13,602 nt of DNA, taken from an uncultured Collinsella sp. (GTDB lineage Bacteria; Actinomycetota; Coriobacteriia; Coriobacteriales; Coriobacteriaceae). The stretch's first letter is position 1; every line of letters starts with the position of its first letter. Below the pieces are notes generated by a model. That model was not told the origin of the DNA, did not search any database, and saw nothing but the letters and a program-made list of their open reading frames with translations. A program made the translations under genes and the position numbers. Where the stretch lies: the NCBI GenBank assembly GCA_959599635.1, contig CAUGJN010000032.1:1-13602 (forward strand), given 5' to 3'. This document shows positions 6,794 through 13,602 of this stretch, piece after piece.

Positions 6794-6904
6794 CTACTTA
6801 GCCTTGCTGCGACGATGGAAGAAAGCGCCGATCGCGGCGATGATGGCGCCAAGACCACCGACGGTCGCGACGGTCGCCGCCGTCTGGTCTCCGGTATTGG
6901 GAAT
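6794..6904 (-). other. Sortase sorting signal of the GH31 protein
   Basis: IPNTG at residues 2102-2106, followed by D, a hydrophobic helix (about 2112-2130) and the charged tail HRRSKAK. This three-part layout is a standard cell-wall sorting signal with I in place of L at the first position. A flexible Gly/Asn/Ser linker (about 2062-2100) precedes it, as is usual for wall-spanning regions. Confidence 0.92.
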
Positions 6905-9900
6905 CGCCGAACCGTTCTTCTTGCTGCCCTGGGCCTTGTCGCCTGCGGGCTTGCCCGCCTGGTTGCCGCCGTTCGAGCCATTGCCGGAACCCTGGTTGCC
7001 CGAGCCGCCCTGATTGCCGGAATCGGCATCCTTGAGGCTCTCAATAGCCAGCTTGAGCTGGTCATAGGCCGCCTGGAGCTGGGTGTCGGAAGCATTCTCA
7101 TCACCCAAGACGTCCTCGGCGTAGGTAATGGCATCCGTCAGGGCCTTGACAGACTCGGCCGTCTTGCCCCTGGTGTCAGTCTCCTTCGCCTGCTTGACCA
7201 GGGCCTTGAGCTGCTTCTTAGTCGGATTCTCGACCGGGGCCACCGGGGTCTTCTCGAGCGCGCCGCGGGCGCTCTCGAGCGCCCTGAGCGCCTGGTCGAC
7301 CTCGTCCTGCGTGGCGTTCTCGTCGCTCAAGATGGCGCGGGCGCTCGCCAGGGCGTTCTCGAGCGCCGTCCAGGAGGCCTCGGTGTAGTCACCGGCCTTG
7401 AGGTCGCCGGCAGCAACCTCGGCATCAACCTTTTCGATCGCGGTAGCGAGATCATCCTTCGCCACCGGATCGGGAACGGCCGTACCGTAGAACTTGAGCT
7501 CCGCCACGCTGCAGTAGGCATCGACGTCGCCACCGCCGGCGTGAATCACCTTGACGGTCACGTAGCGACCGCGCGCGGCGCCAAAGCTCATCTGTTTCCA
7601 GTCGCCACGGTCGGTGAGTACGTGGCCGTCGTTGTCGAAGGCAAACGTACCCATCGACACGGCGGTGCCCATCTCATAACCGTCGGCAGTGTCGGAGACC
7701 AGTATCTCGGCCTCGAAGATATCGCCGTTAGTGCCGCCGTCCTGGCGCGGCAGGAATGTAACGTCGGTGAGATCGTAGTCGCGGCCCAGGTCGACACTCA
7801 GATACTGGGGCATACCGGTCCCATGGGCCCAGTCGCTGTGCCAAAGCGTCCGCTCGTCGCCGTCGAGAGCGTTGACGGCGTTGCTGCCCTCGTAGTCGGC
7901 CTCACTCGAGAAGCCGGCCACCTTGACGTTCTTGCGGTTCTCGGGCGTGTTGATAAGAATCTTCTCATCGACAGGGCGCATCTTGAGGCCGTCGATTGCC
8001 TTCTCGATCTTGGCAGTGGCGTCTGCGACATCCTTCTTGCTATAGCTGCCCTGGCCGCTGTCGAGGAGCTTCCGAGCCGCCTCGACCGCAGTGGTGAGAG
8101 CTGCATAGGAATCCTTGGTGTAGACGGACTCGCTGTAGCCCGCGGCCTTGGAAAGCGCTGCCACGAGCGCAGAGGTATCGACACCAGCCTTGACCTCGAC
8201 CTCATAGGATGCGGTCTTGGAGGGGTCGAGTACCGACGCCACCGTGATCTTTGCCTTGCCGGCCTTGTTGGCACGCAGGTAGTAGCTCACGCTATCGCCA
8301 GCCTGAACAGCGGAGACGCTTACCACAGAGGGGTCGGAGCTCTCGACCGTCACATAGGGGTAGCCAGCGCTCTCAGGCGTAGCCTTGGCGTCGACGGGCG
8401 TAATGTCGCCTTCAAAGAACTCGGTCTGGTTCTTGCCTAGCTCGACACCCTCGATGGCCTCGACACCCTGCGTGTAGTTGAAGTTGACCTCACGCAGTGT
8501 GAGCATCTGGTCACCCGATGCCTCAAGCGGCGTGACCTCGACCTTGGTCGCCTTCTTGCCCTTGTTCTCGGCAGAGAGGCCAAAGGCGTAGCGAGCCCGG
8601 AAGGAATCGTACTCCCCGCCCGCGAACTCTTGGGTCGAGCCATCCTCGAACGTCACGACAGCCTTGATCTTCTGCACGGTTCCGTTGCCACCGTTGCGGT
8701 TAACGACCTCGACACTATCGAGTTTCGACGGCGTCTTAAATGCGAATGTCATCGTGGTGGGAAGCTTCACGTAACTCGGAAGCTTACCCTCGCTGTCCCA
8801 GTTGCCGCTCCAGTTCCACAGGAACTCAAAGCCGTTGTCGCCCTCGTTATTATCGAACAGCGCGTTATAGCTCTTCTGCTGGATAAGTTTCTCGACGTTG
8901 GTCCCGTCGTCGGTCGTGAGCTCATCGTTGGTCATCGTGATGTTGAAGGCATCCTGACCGTACTCGGCGACCGCTGGCTGAGGAACATCCGGCATCGTCA
9001 CCGTGCCGTCGCTCGCAAACTCAAGTGCGTCGCATGCCGGACCGATGAGCCAAGATGTCGAGGGCAGTTCGACCTTGCCGGCGGTCTTGGCCTTGAGCTT
9101 GAAACTCGCCACCGCGCCGGTACCGTTGTAGAGCTTGCCATCGCCGCGGTTGGCAAAGGCGAGATTGATAGTCTGCGTTCTGTCCGCGAACTGGACCTTC
9201 TCGCGAGACAGGTTCTCCATGCCGGCAGTCGAGCCGTCCTGCGCGATGCTCTCGGACACAAACTCGAACTGGTCGCTCTTGAAGTTGACGAGAGCGCCCA
9301 GGGCGTTGACGTTCTTGGCGTCGGCCGCATAGACATCAACGGTGATCTCATCACCGGCCTCGACCTCGGTCTTGCTCGGAATCACCGCGAGCGAACCTGC
9401 GACCTTGCCCTTTTGTTTAGTGCCGCCGTCAAGACCCGCCATGGTGAACGAGTAATCGTAGACGTCGTAAACGCCGTTATCGTTGAGGTCGGCGAAGTGG
9501 TCGCGGATCTGCGAACCGAACGTCGGGGTATCGGGCTCGCGGTTCTCGAGGCCCAGATAGTTCTTCATGTTGGAGTAGTCTCCGTCGGAGATCGTGGCCT
9601 TGTTGAGGTTGGAGCCCACGGCGAAGCCATCCGTGCCGTCGGTCTTGTAGATGGCAATCTCGGACGCGGAGAAGAAATTGCCGACCGAGGCGAGCGGTGT
9701 CATGCGCACGTAACGGGCGGCCACGGTGCCGTCAAACGCTACCGTCTTACAATCAGCGGAACGTGCCCAATCGACCTCCTGGCTCGTCCAGTGGACGCCA
9801 TCGAGACTCGTCTCAACACGCATCTTGGTCACAGTGCCGTTGCCGGCGTCATCGCGCGGATAGTACTCGAGCTTATCGAGCTTGTAAGCGCGTCCATAGT

Positions 9901-12900
9901 CAACGGTAAGCGCCTTGCCTAGATCGTTGCCACCGGAGTGGAAACCGCCGTCGCCCGACTGGAACTCATGGTCGAAGGCAAGCTCGGCCTTATGGCTGCC
10001 GTAAAGTGAGCCCTCCCAGGTGATTTCCTCGGCGTCGGGGACGTTCCGCCACGGATCGAGTGCGGAGTTCGCCTCGAGCACATCGCTCCAGGCGGAGTAA
10101 CCCTCGGCGTTGCGTGAACGAATCTGGTAGGTGTGCTTGCTATTGTAGGCGAGGTCGGTGTGCGTGAACTCGGCCGCATCACCCACGGCAAACACAGTGC
10201 CGTCGACCTTAAGGTCGTAGGAGGTAGCACCATCGACCTTTCCCCAGGTGAGCTTGATGCTCGTTGGGGTCGTGACGTCCTCGGGGGCAGCAAGGTTCGT
10301 GGGTGCGGAGAGGTTCTCGTTGAGGCGATCGGCTGTGAGCGTGGCGTCGGCGTTCACGAAACCGCCCAGCTCAAGCGTCTGCGCCGCTGCAGCAACATCG
10401 GTCTTCGCGAACTTGACGTAGACCTTGGGGTTCGTGGTGATCTTGGTGTTGTTGAAGCTCTCGCCCTGCTCGGCCTCGGTGCCGTCCGCATCGCTGCCGT
10501 AGTGGTTGAGGTTGGGGGTCTCGCTGTAGAAGTAGACCGCCTGGCCGGCCTCGGGGGTCGCGGCGTCAAAGGCCTCCTGCGAGTCGACCTCAACCACGTT
10601 GAGTGCGGATCCGCCGTTCTTGGCGACAACGCTCGTGGGCTTGGCGGACACATTGGCCACGAAGGTCGTGGTGCGGTTGGAGTCGTAGCCGTTGTAGCCG
10701 CCCTGCGAGGCCTCGGCGGTAAAGGTCGCGGTGCCGCCTGCGGCCTTGGAGCTGTAGACGGTGCTCACATGCTCACCGTAGGAGATATTGTCGATCGTGC
10801 CGTAGGAATCGTCCTCAGTCGTGTTGTTTTCGATGGAGGAGCCGTCGTCCTCGTACTGCGTAAAGGTGCCGTCGCCCTCGGTGGCGAAGAACTCGACGAT
10901 ACGCTGACTGCGGTCGGTACCCTTGGTGTTGGTGTCGCTCACTGCCTCGGGGTTGTTGTTCTCGGCGTACATCGGCACGATAGCGTTGGCCTTCACAAAC
11001 AGCGGCAGCTTCCAAAGCGGAGCCTCGTAGTTGTTGAGAACCTGGCCGCCGCGATACTGCTTACCCGAGAAGTAGTCGATCCAGATGGTGGGATTCTCGT
11101 CGGTGCCGTAGTTGGGGAGGTAGATCCCATTGCGAATGTCGTTGCCGTTCTCATCTGCCTGGGTATCCTGATACACCGGTGCCACTAGGAAGTTCTCACC
11201 GAACATATACTGGTACTGTGTCGAAGTGCTTGCGGCGTACTCGGAGTTGTCAGAAAGCAGCATGGCGCGGATCATGGGCAGGCCGGCATCGCCGTTACCC
11301 GTGTCGATGTTGGCCGCCGAGGCCGCGCTCGTGTAGATATAGGGCATGAGCTGCGCCTTGAGCTTGAGGTAGAAGCGCGAGATGCCTGTGTAGGGATCGC
11401 CGTGCGTCATGGGCGATTTACGGTAGGTGCCCCAACCGTCCATGTCAAGCATAGAGGGCGTGAACGTCTTCCACTGGTAGTCACGCGCAGAGATGATGGG
11501 GTCGCCGCCAAAGATGCCATCCATGTCGGAGCCGATGTTGGGGTTGCCCGAAAGACTCTGACCGATATACGTGGGGATATGGAAGCGAATGTACTCCCAG
11601 TTACCGCCATACTGGTCTCCGGTCCAAATGCCACCAAAGCGCTGCGTGCCGGCCCAACCATCGAGCGTGATGATGTTGGGGCGCTTGTTAGCGCCGGTCG
11701 TCACCGTGTCATAAGCTGTCTTGATGCCATTGAGACCAAAGGAGTAGCCAGATCCAACCCAGGCAACGTCGGTCTTAAGGGTAGTGATGCCTCCCGTCTT
11801 AACCTCGGCGTCGAAGTCGCGAAGCAGATGCCACGGGGTCTCAGGGTTGCTGTCGGGCTCAAGGTTGGACTGGGTCCACAAGCCCGTGCTCACACCCTTG
11901 GAGTTGGCATACTCGGTGAACTTCTTAAGGTTGTCGACATTGGCACGCACAGCGTTAAGGCGGTCGGCCGAGCTCGCTCCGTCGGAGTTGACGCCGCCGG
12001 TCTTGTAGTAACCGTTCTGGCCATAGCCGGCGCCGTAGCCGTCGTTCGGCAGGAACCAGCCGAGCGGCATGTCGTTGTCCTCGTAGTCATCGATAACCTG
12101 CCGAGCAGAGAACTGGCGGTCGAAATCGGTCGCTTTCATGTTCTCGGTATCAACCGTAGGGCCCTCACCGTTGAGCGTCTCGGCCGCAAGTGTGCCGTCG
12201 AGCTTGTAGCCCGTCGACATGCCAGACTCGTACTTAACGTCGCCCTTCTCGCTCGAGGACTTGCTGCCCTTGGTCTCCCACTTCTTTTGACCCGAGGTCG
12301 TTGACCAGCCATCACGGTTATAGGCATTAAGATGACCAAGGTAGAACCCGTACTCGGGCAGCAGTACCGGGTTACCGGTCACCTTGTAGTAGTCCTGCAG
12401 CATCTCGGTTGCCACGTTCGAAGCGCCCTCGTTGGTCGCCACGAAGTAGTAGGCATCAAACTCATTCTCGCTGTGCAAAGTCGTGACCGTCGATGAGTCC
12501 GTGGAACCGAAGTCGTAGGAACCCTCTGCAAACGTGTTTCGGAGCACGCCGTAGCCGTCACTCGTCCAATAAAACGGGTTGGGCGAGGCAACGCCGCCAT
12601 CGGTCCAGTTGTTCGTGTTGGAGATGGCGATCGTCTGGTTGGTGTGCAGGAAGCGTCCGTTCTGGGTGCCGCCGCCAAAGAAGTTCTCGGACTTCTCCTT
12701 GGCGAGCGTCTGGACGGTACCCTTCTTATCAAGGTCGAGGGACGCGGACTCGGAAACCACGACACGGTCGCCTGACTTGATACTCATCTTGCCAGTCGCC
12801 TTGTCCAGGATCACGGTCGCCTTTCCGCCGGTGATCTCGATAGTGTCGCCCTTGTCGGCAACCGTCGCACTCGGCTTGCTGTAGGTGTCCGAGGTATCGG

Positions 12901-13207
12901 GCTGAGCCTGGATTTTAGCCGTGTGGGACTTACTGCGCGGTGTGGCGTAATCGGAAAACTCACCCTTGGGGTCGACGTTATAACGGAAAATACCGTCCTC
13001 GAGGAACGTAATACGGCCCTTGATGCCGTCAGCGAAATCGATGTCGACGACATTCGAGGCAGACTGGGACACGGTCGCTGAGTCGACGCCCTTGAGTGGC
13101 GTGGCAATCGCCTGCTGGGGATTGGCAAACACGAGCGTCGCTGCAGTGGCAACGAGGACCGCGCTTCCCTTCACCCACCGTTTCGTAAAAATGGAATTCC
13201 TGCGCAC
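6794..13207 (-). CDS. Wall-anchored multimodular family 31 glycoside hydrolase with cohesin, dockerin-like, CBM and FIVAR modules
   Basis: A 2137-residue secreted enzyme. In order: signal peptide ending QQAIA (1-35); GH31 N-terminal beta domain (to about 265); catalytic barrel (about 270-650) with likely nucleophile D480 in KTDVAWVG and acid/base D531 in WTGDQ; beta domains including DUF5110 (to about 965); fibronectin III (966-1052); F5/8 type C (1055-1190); dockerin-like calcium loop (1240-1251); cohesin (1269-1402); second F5/8-like module (1415-1580); Ig-like BIG2 (1582-1672); FIVAR (1672-1745); third F5/8 type C (1755-1910); two FIVARs (1915-2057); Gly/Asn/Ser linker; IPNTG (2102-2106), membrane helix and HRRSKAK. 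Start: GTG at 13207 with AAAGGAG five bases upstream gives a clean signal peptide; an upstream ATG at 13276 has no such site. It retains an alpha-glycoside hydrolase core; exact substrate unknown, host glycan degradation inferred from the binding modules. Confidence 0.93.
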   Translation of the reverse strand: MRRNSIFTKRWVKGSAVLVATAATLVFANPQQAIATPLKGVDSATVSQSASNVVDIDFADGIKGRITFLEDGIFRYNVDPKGEFSDYATPRSKSHTAKIQAQPDTSDTYSKPSATVADKGDTIEITGGKATVILDKATGKMSIKSGDRVVVSESASLDLDKKGTVQTLAKEKSENFFGGGTQNGRFLHTNQTIAISNTNNWTDGGVASPNPFYWTSDGYGVLRNTFAEGSYDFGSTDSSTVTTLHSENEFDAYYFVATNEGASNVATEMLQDYYKVTGNPVLLPEYGFYLGHLNAYNRDGWSTTSGQKKWETKGSKSSSEKGDVKYESGMSTGYKLDGTLAAETLNGEGPTVDTENMKATDFDRQFSARQVIDDYEDNDMPLGWFLPNDGYGAGYGQNGYYKTGGVNSDGASSADRLNAVRANVDNLKKFTEYANSKGVSTGLWTQSNLEPDSNPETPWHLLRDFDAEVKTGGITTLKTDVAWVGSGYSFGLNGIKTAYDTVTTGANKRPNIITLDGWAGTQRFGGIWTGDQYGGNWEYIRFHIPTYIGQSLSGNPNIGSDMDGIFGGDPIISARDYQWKTFTPSMLDMDGWGTYRKSPMTHGDPYTGISRFYLKLKAQLMPYIYTSAASAANIDTGNGDAGLPMIRAMLLSDNSEYAASTSTQYQYMFGENFLVAPVYQDTQADENGNDIRNGIYLPNYGTDENPTIWIDYFSGKQYRGGQVLNNYEAPLWKLPLFVKANAIVPMYAENNNPEAVSDTNTKGTDRSQRIVEFFATEGDGTFTQYEDDGSSIENNTTEDDSYGTIDNISYGEHVSTVYSSKAAGGTATFTAEASQGGYNGYDSNRTTTFVANVSAKPTSVVAKNGGSALNVVEVDSQEAFDAATPEAGQAVYFYSETPNLNHYGSDADGTEAEQGESFNNTKITTNPKVYVKFAKTDVAAAAQTLELGGFVNADATLTADRLNENLSAPTNLAAPEDVTTPTSIKLTWGKVDGATSYDLKVDGTVFAVGDAAEFTHTDLAYNSKHTYQIRSRNAEGYSAWSDVLEANSALDPWRNVPDAEEITWEGSLYGSHKAELAFDHEFQSGDGGFHSGGNDLGKALTVDYGRAYKLDKLEYYPRDDAGNGTVTKMRVETSLDGVHWTSQEVDWARSADCKTVAFDGTVAARYVRMTPLASVGNFFSASEIAIYKTDGTDGFAVGSNLNKATISDGDYSNMKNYLGLENREPDTPTFGSQIRDHFADLNDNGVYDVYDYSFTMAGLDGGTKQKGKVAGSLAVIPSKTEVEAGDEITVDVYAADAKNVNALGALVNFKSDQFEFVSESIAQDGSTAGMENLSREKVQFADRTQTINLAFANRGDGKLYNGTGAVASFKLKAKTAGKVELPSTSWLIGPACDALEFASDGTVTMPDVPQPAVAEYGQDAFNITMTNDELTTDDGTNVEKLIQQKSYNALFDNNEGDNGFEFLWNWSGNWDSEGKLPSYVKLPTTMTFAFKTPSKLDSVEVVNRNGGNGTVQKIKAVVTFEDGSTQEFAGGEYDSFRARYAFGLSAENKGKKATKVEVTPLEASGDQMLTLREVNFNYTQGVEAIEGVELGKNQTEFFEGDITPVDAKATPESAGYPYVTVESSDPSVVSVSAVQAGDSVSYYLRANKAGKAKITVASVLDPSKTASYEVEVKAGVDTSALVAALSKAAGYSESVYTKDSYAALTTAVEAARKLLDSGQGSYSKKDVADATAKIEKAIDGLKMRPVDEKILINTPENRKNVKVAGFSSEADYEGSNAVNALDGDERTLWHSDWAHGTGMPQYLSVDLGRDYDLTDVTFLPRQDGGTNGDIFEAEILVSDTADGYEMGTAVSMGTFAFDNDGHVLTDRGDWKQMSFGAARGRYVTVKVIHAGGGDVDAYCSVAELKFYGTAVPDPVAKDDLATAIEKVDAEVAAGDLKAGDYTEASWTALENALASARAILSDENATQDEVDQALRALESARGALEKTPVAPVENPTKKQLKALVKQAKETDTRGKTAESVKALTDAITYAEDVLGDENASDTQLQAAYDQLKLAIESLKDADSGNQGGSGNQGSGNGSNGGNQAGKPAGDKAQGSKKNGSAIPNTGDQTAATVATVGGLGAIIAAIGAFFHRRSKAK
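9000..9400 (-). other. Cohesin domain within the GH31 protein
   Basis: About residues 1269-1402. The stretch starts VIPSKTEVEAGDEITVDVYA, then NVNALGALVNFKSDQFEFVS, and later GTGAVASFKLKAKTAGK. This is the beta-sandwich pattern of cohesins as found in non-cellulosomal glycosidases of gut Firmicutes and Actinobacteria. Cohesins bind dockerins, here possibly on another secreted enzyme. Confidence 0.75.
9420..9490 (-). other. Dockerin-like calcium-binding repeat within the GH31 protein
   Basis: Residues 1240-1251 read DLNDNGVYDVYD, an EF-hand-type calcium loop with Asp/Asn at positions 1, 3, 5, 9 and 12, followed by YSFTMAGLDGG. Only one clear loop is visible, where a full type I dockerin has two. 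The module sits directly before the cohesin, so it may be a structural linker rather than a docking part. Confidence 0.6.
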
Positions 13208-13342
13208 CTGGTCTCCTTTCTTCCGAGATGCTGAGGTGCCGAGGACGCCCCCCGGCAGCATGGGAAAACGTATCAAACGGGGATGTTCGGTACATTCCGC
13301 ACAATGGGGCCACCCGTTACCAAGGGGCCAACTGGTAGTAAC

Positions 13343-13370
13343 CAGATAGCCACCTACTAGGTCATATCAA
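13343..13370 (-). promoter_or_regulatory. Weak candidate promoter of the GH31 gene
   Basis: On the minus strand TTGATA (13370-13365) and TATCTG (13348-13343) lie 16 bases apart. The -35 is good (5 of 6) and the -10 poor (3 of 6), which would fit a promoter needing an activator. A start near 13336 would give a leader of about 130 bases. Three small palindromes overlap it: 13332-13345, 13353-13361 and 13363-13376. Confidence 0.25.
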
Positions 13371-13456
13371 TATATGGGAGCACTTGCGCAACCAAGTTCG
13401 GAAGTCCACCAGCGGCAGTAAAATGAGCGTCAACGGCAAGGTGGGCTTAATAAGCC

Positions 13457-13531
13457 ATACCAATTGGTTCTTCAGTCAAATACCAATCTAGCAAAAATGT
13501 ACTGTTTATCTGGTATTACACAGACCATACC
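13457..13531. repeat. Repeated ATACC boxes
   Basis: ATACCAAT occurs at 13457-13464 and 13480-13487, starts 23 bp apart. The inverted form TGGTATT is at 13511-13517, and CCATACC occurs at 13455-13461 and again at 13525-13531. ACCAATTGGT (13459-13468) and GGCTTA-A-TAAGCC (13444-13456) are palindromes in the same stretch. Such spaced boxes suit binding sites of a DNA-binding regulator, which is inference. Confidence 0.45.
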
Positions 13532-13575
13532 TTTCCCTCGGGAACTGGGCTTCGCGAAGTTTCCCGAGGGAAAGG
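13530..13575. repeat. 15-bp perfect inverted repeat (hairpin)
   Basis: Arms 13530-13544 and 13561-13575 are exact reverse complements around a 16-base loop that itself contains the palindrome CTTCGCGAAG (13550-13559). Neither strand has a T-run after the stem, so it does not fit a classic intrinsic terminator. It may end a transcript from beyond the right edge, be a leader hairpin for the GH31 transcript, or be a dispersed repeat. Confidence 0.6.
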
Positions 13576-13602
13576 CTCAGCCGCCACCCTGCGACCTACC
13601 GG

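Larger units (their letters stand above)
13208..13602. other. 395-bp non-coding region upstream of the GH31 gene
   Basis: No gene is supported here. The middle (about 13330-13530) is AT-richer than the surrounding coding DNA. It holds the GH31 ribosome site (AAAGGAG on the minus strand, near 13213-13219), a pair of GGGGCCA direct repeats (13306-13312 and 13324-13330), clustered short palindromes, repeated ATACC boxes and a perfect hairpin near the right edge. Read together it looks like a regulated promoter region; that reading is inference. Confidence 0.6.

Noticed and set aside
7040..8190. FIVAR copies as DNA-level tandem repeats
   Set aside because: The three FIVAR modules are similar only at protein level and are separated by an F5/8 module, so they are old domain duplications rather than a recent DNA repeat.
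6785..8440. 551-codon open frame on the plus strand opposite the GH31 gene
   Set aside because: A shadow of the coding strand with no start signal and no recognisable domain; the opposite strand encodes FIVAR, F5/8 and sorting-signal modules.
8630..9922. 430-codon open frame on the plus strand opposite the cohesin region
   Set aside because: Same reasoning: antisense to clear modules and low-complexity in composition.
13208..13276. Upstream ATG (13276) as the GH31 start
   Set aside because: It would add 23 residues before a complete signal peptide and lacks a ribosome site, while the GTG at 13207 has AAAGGAG at ideal spacing.
1..13602. Mobile element, prophage, CRISPR or defence system
   Set aside because: No transposase, integrase, phage, Cas or toxin-antitoxin proteins and no spaced identical repeats were seen; the repeats found are short and local.

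Overview
The window is about 60% GC and reads as a chromosomal stretch of a gut actinobacterium. The best guess is Coriobacteriia, Collinsella-like, inferred from GC content, protein style and gene mix; no rRNA or other marker gene confirms it. Seven genes are complete and one is cut by the left edge. There is no sign of a prophage, insertion sequence, CRISPR array, tRNA or rRNA.

Layout: (1) Positions 1-2992, minus strand: a purine-synthesis run in the order purF, then purM, then the first codons of another gene that overlaps the purM stop and runs off the left edge (purN is the guess). The 157-bp purF-purM gap holds two inverted repeats. One begins at the purF stop codon and has a duplicated arm, so two alternative hairpins are possible. 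(2) Positions 3277-4506, plus strand: a membrane protein of the putative ABC-transporter type IV (CmpB-like) family, with its own clear promoter, divergent from purF. A strong bidirectional terminator follows it. (3) Positions 4597-6579, minus strand: an apparent operon purE, class B-type sortase, small MoaE-like protein. (4) Positions 6794-13207, minus strand: one gene of 2137 codons for a secreted, wall-anchored, multimodular family 31 glycoside hydrolase. It carries fibronectin III, F5/8 type C, dockerin-like, cohesin, Ig-like and FIVAR modules and ends in an IPNTG sorting signal. (5) Positions 13208-13602: a 395-bp non-coding region, AT-richer in its middle, with repeated ATACC boxes, several small palindromes and a 15-bp perfect hairpin.

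How the genes may work together: purF, purM and purE serve IMP synthesis (steps 1, 5 and 6). The sortase lies one gene downstream of an IPNTG-ended hydrolase and is the obvious local candidate for anchoring it, although class B enzymes often prefer other signals. The hydrolase looks like a surface enzyme for host or dietary glycans, with carbohydrate-binding modules and cohesin/dockerin parts that could build non-cellulosomal enzyme complexes. The MoaE-like protein has no molybdopterin partners nearby and lacks a key lysine, so its role is open.

The most interesting items are the cohesin and dockerin-like modules in one wall-anchored GH31, its unusual catalytic motifs, the orphan MoaE-like protein, the purE-sortase-MoaE gene arrangement, and the repeat-rich region upstream of the hydrolase.
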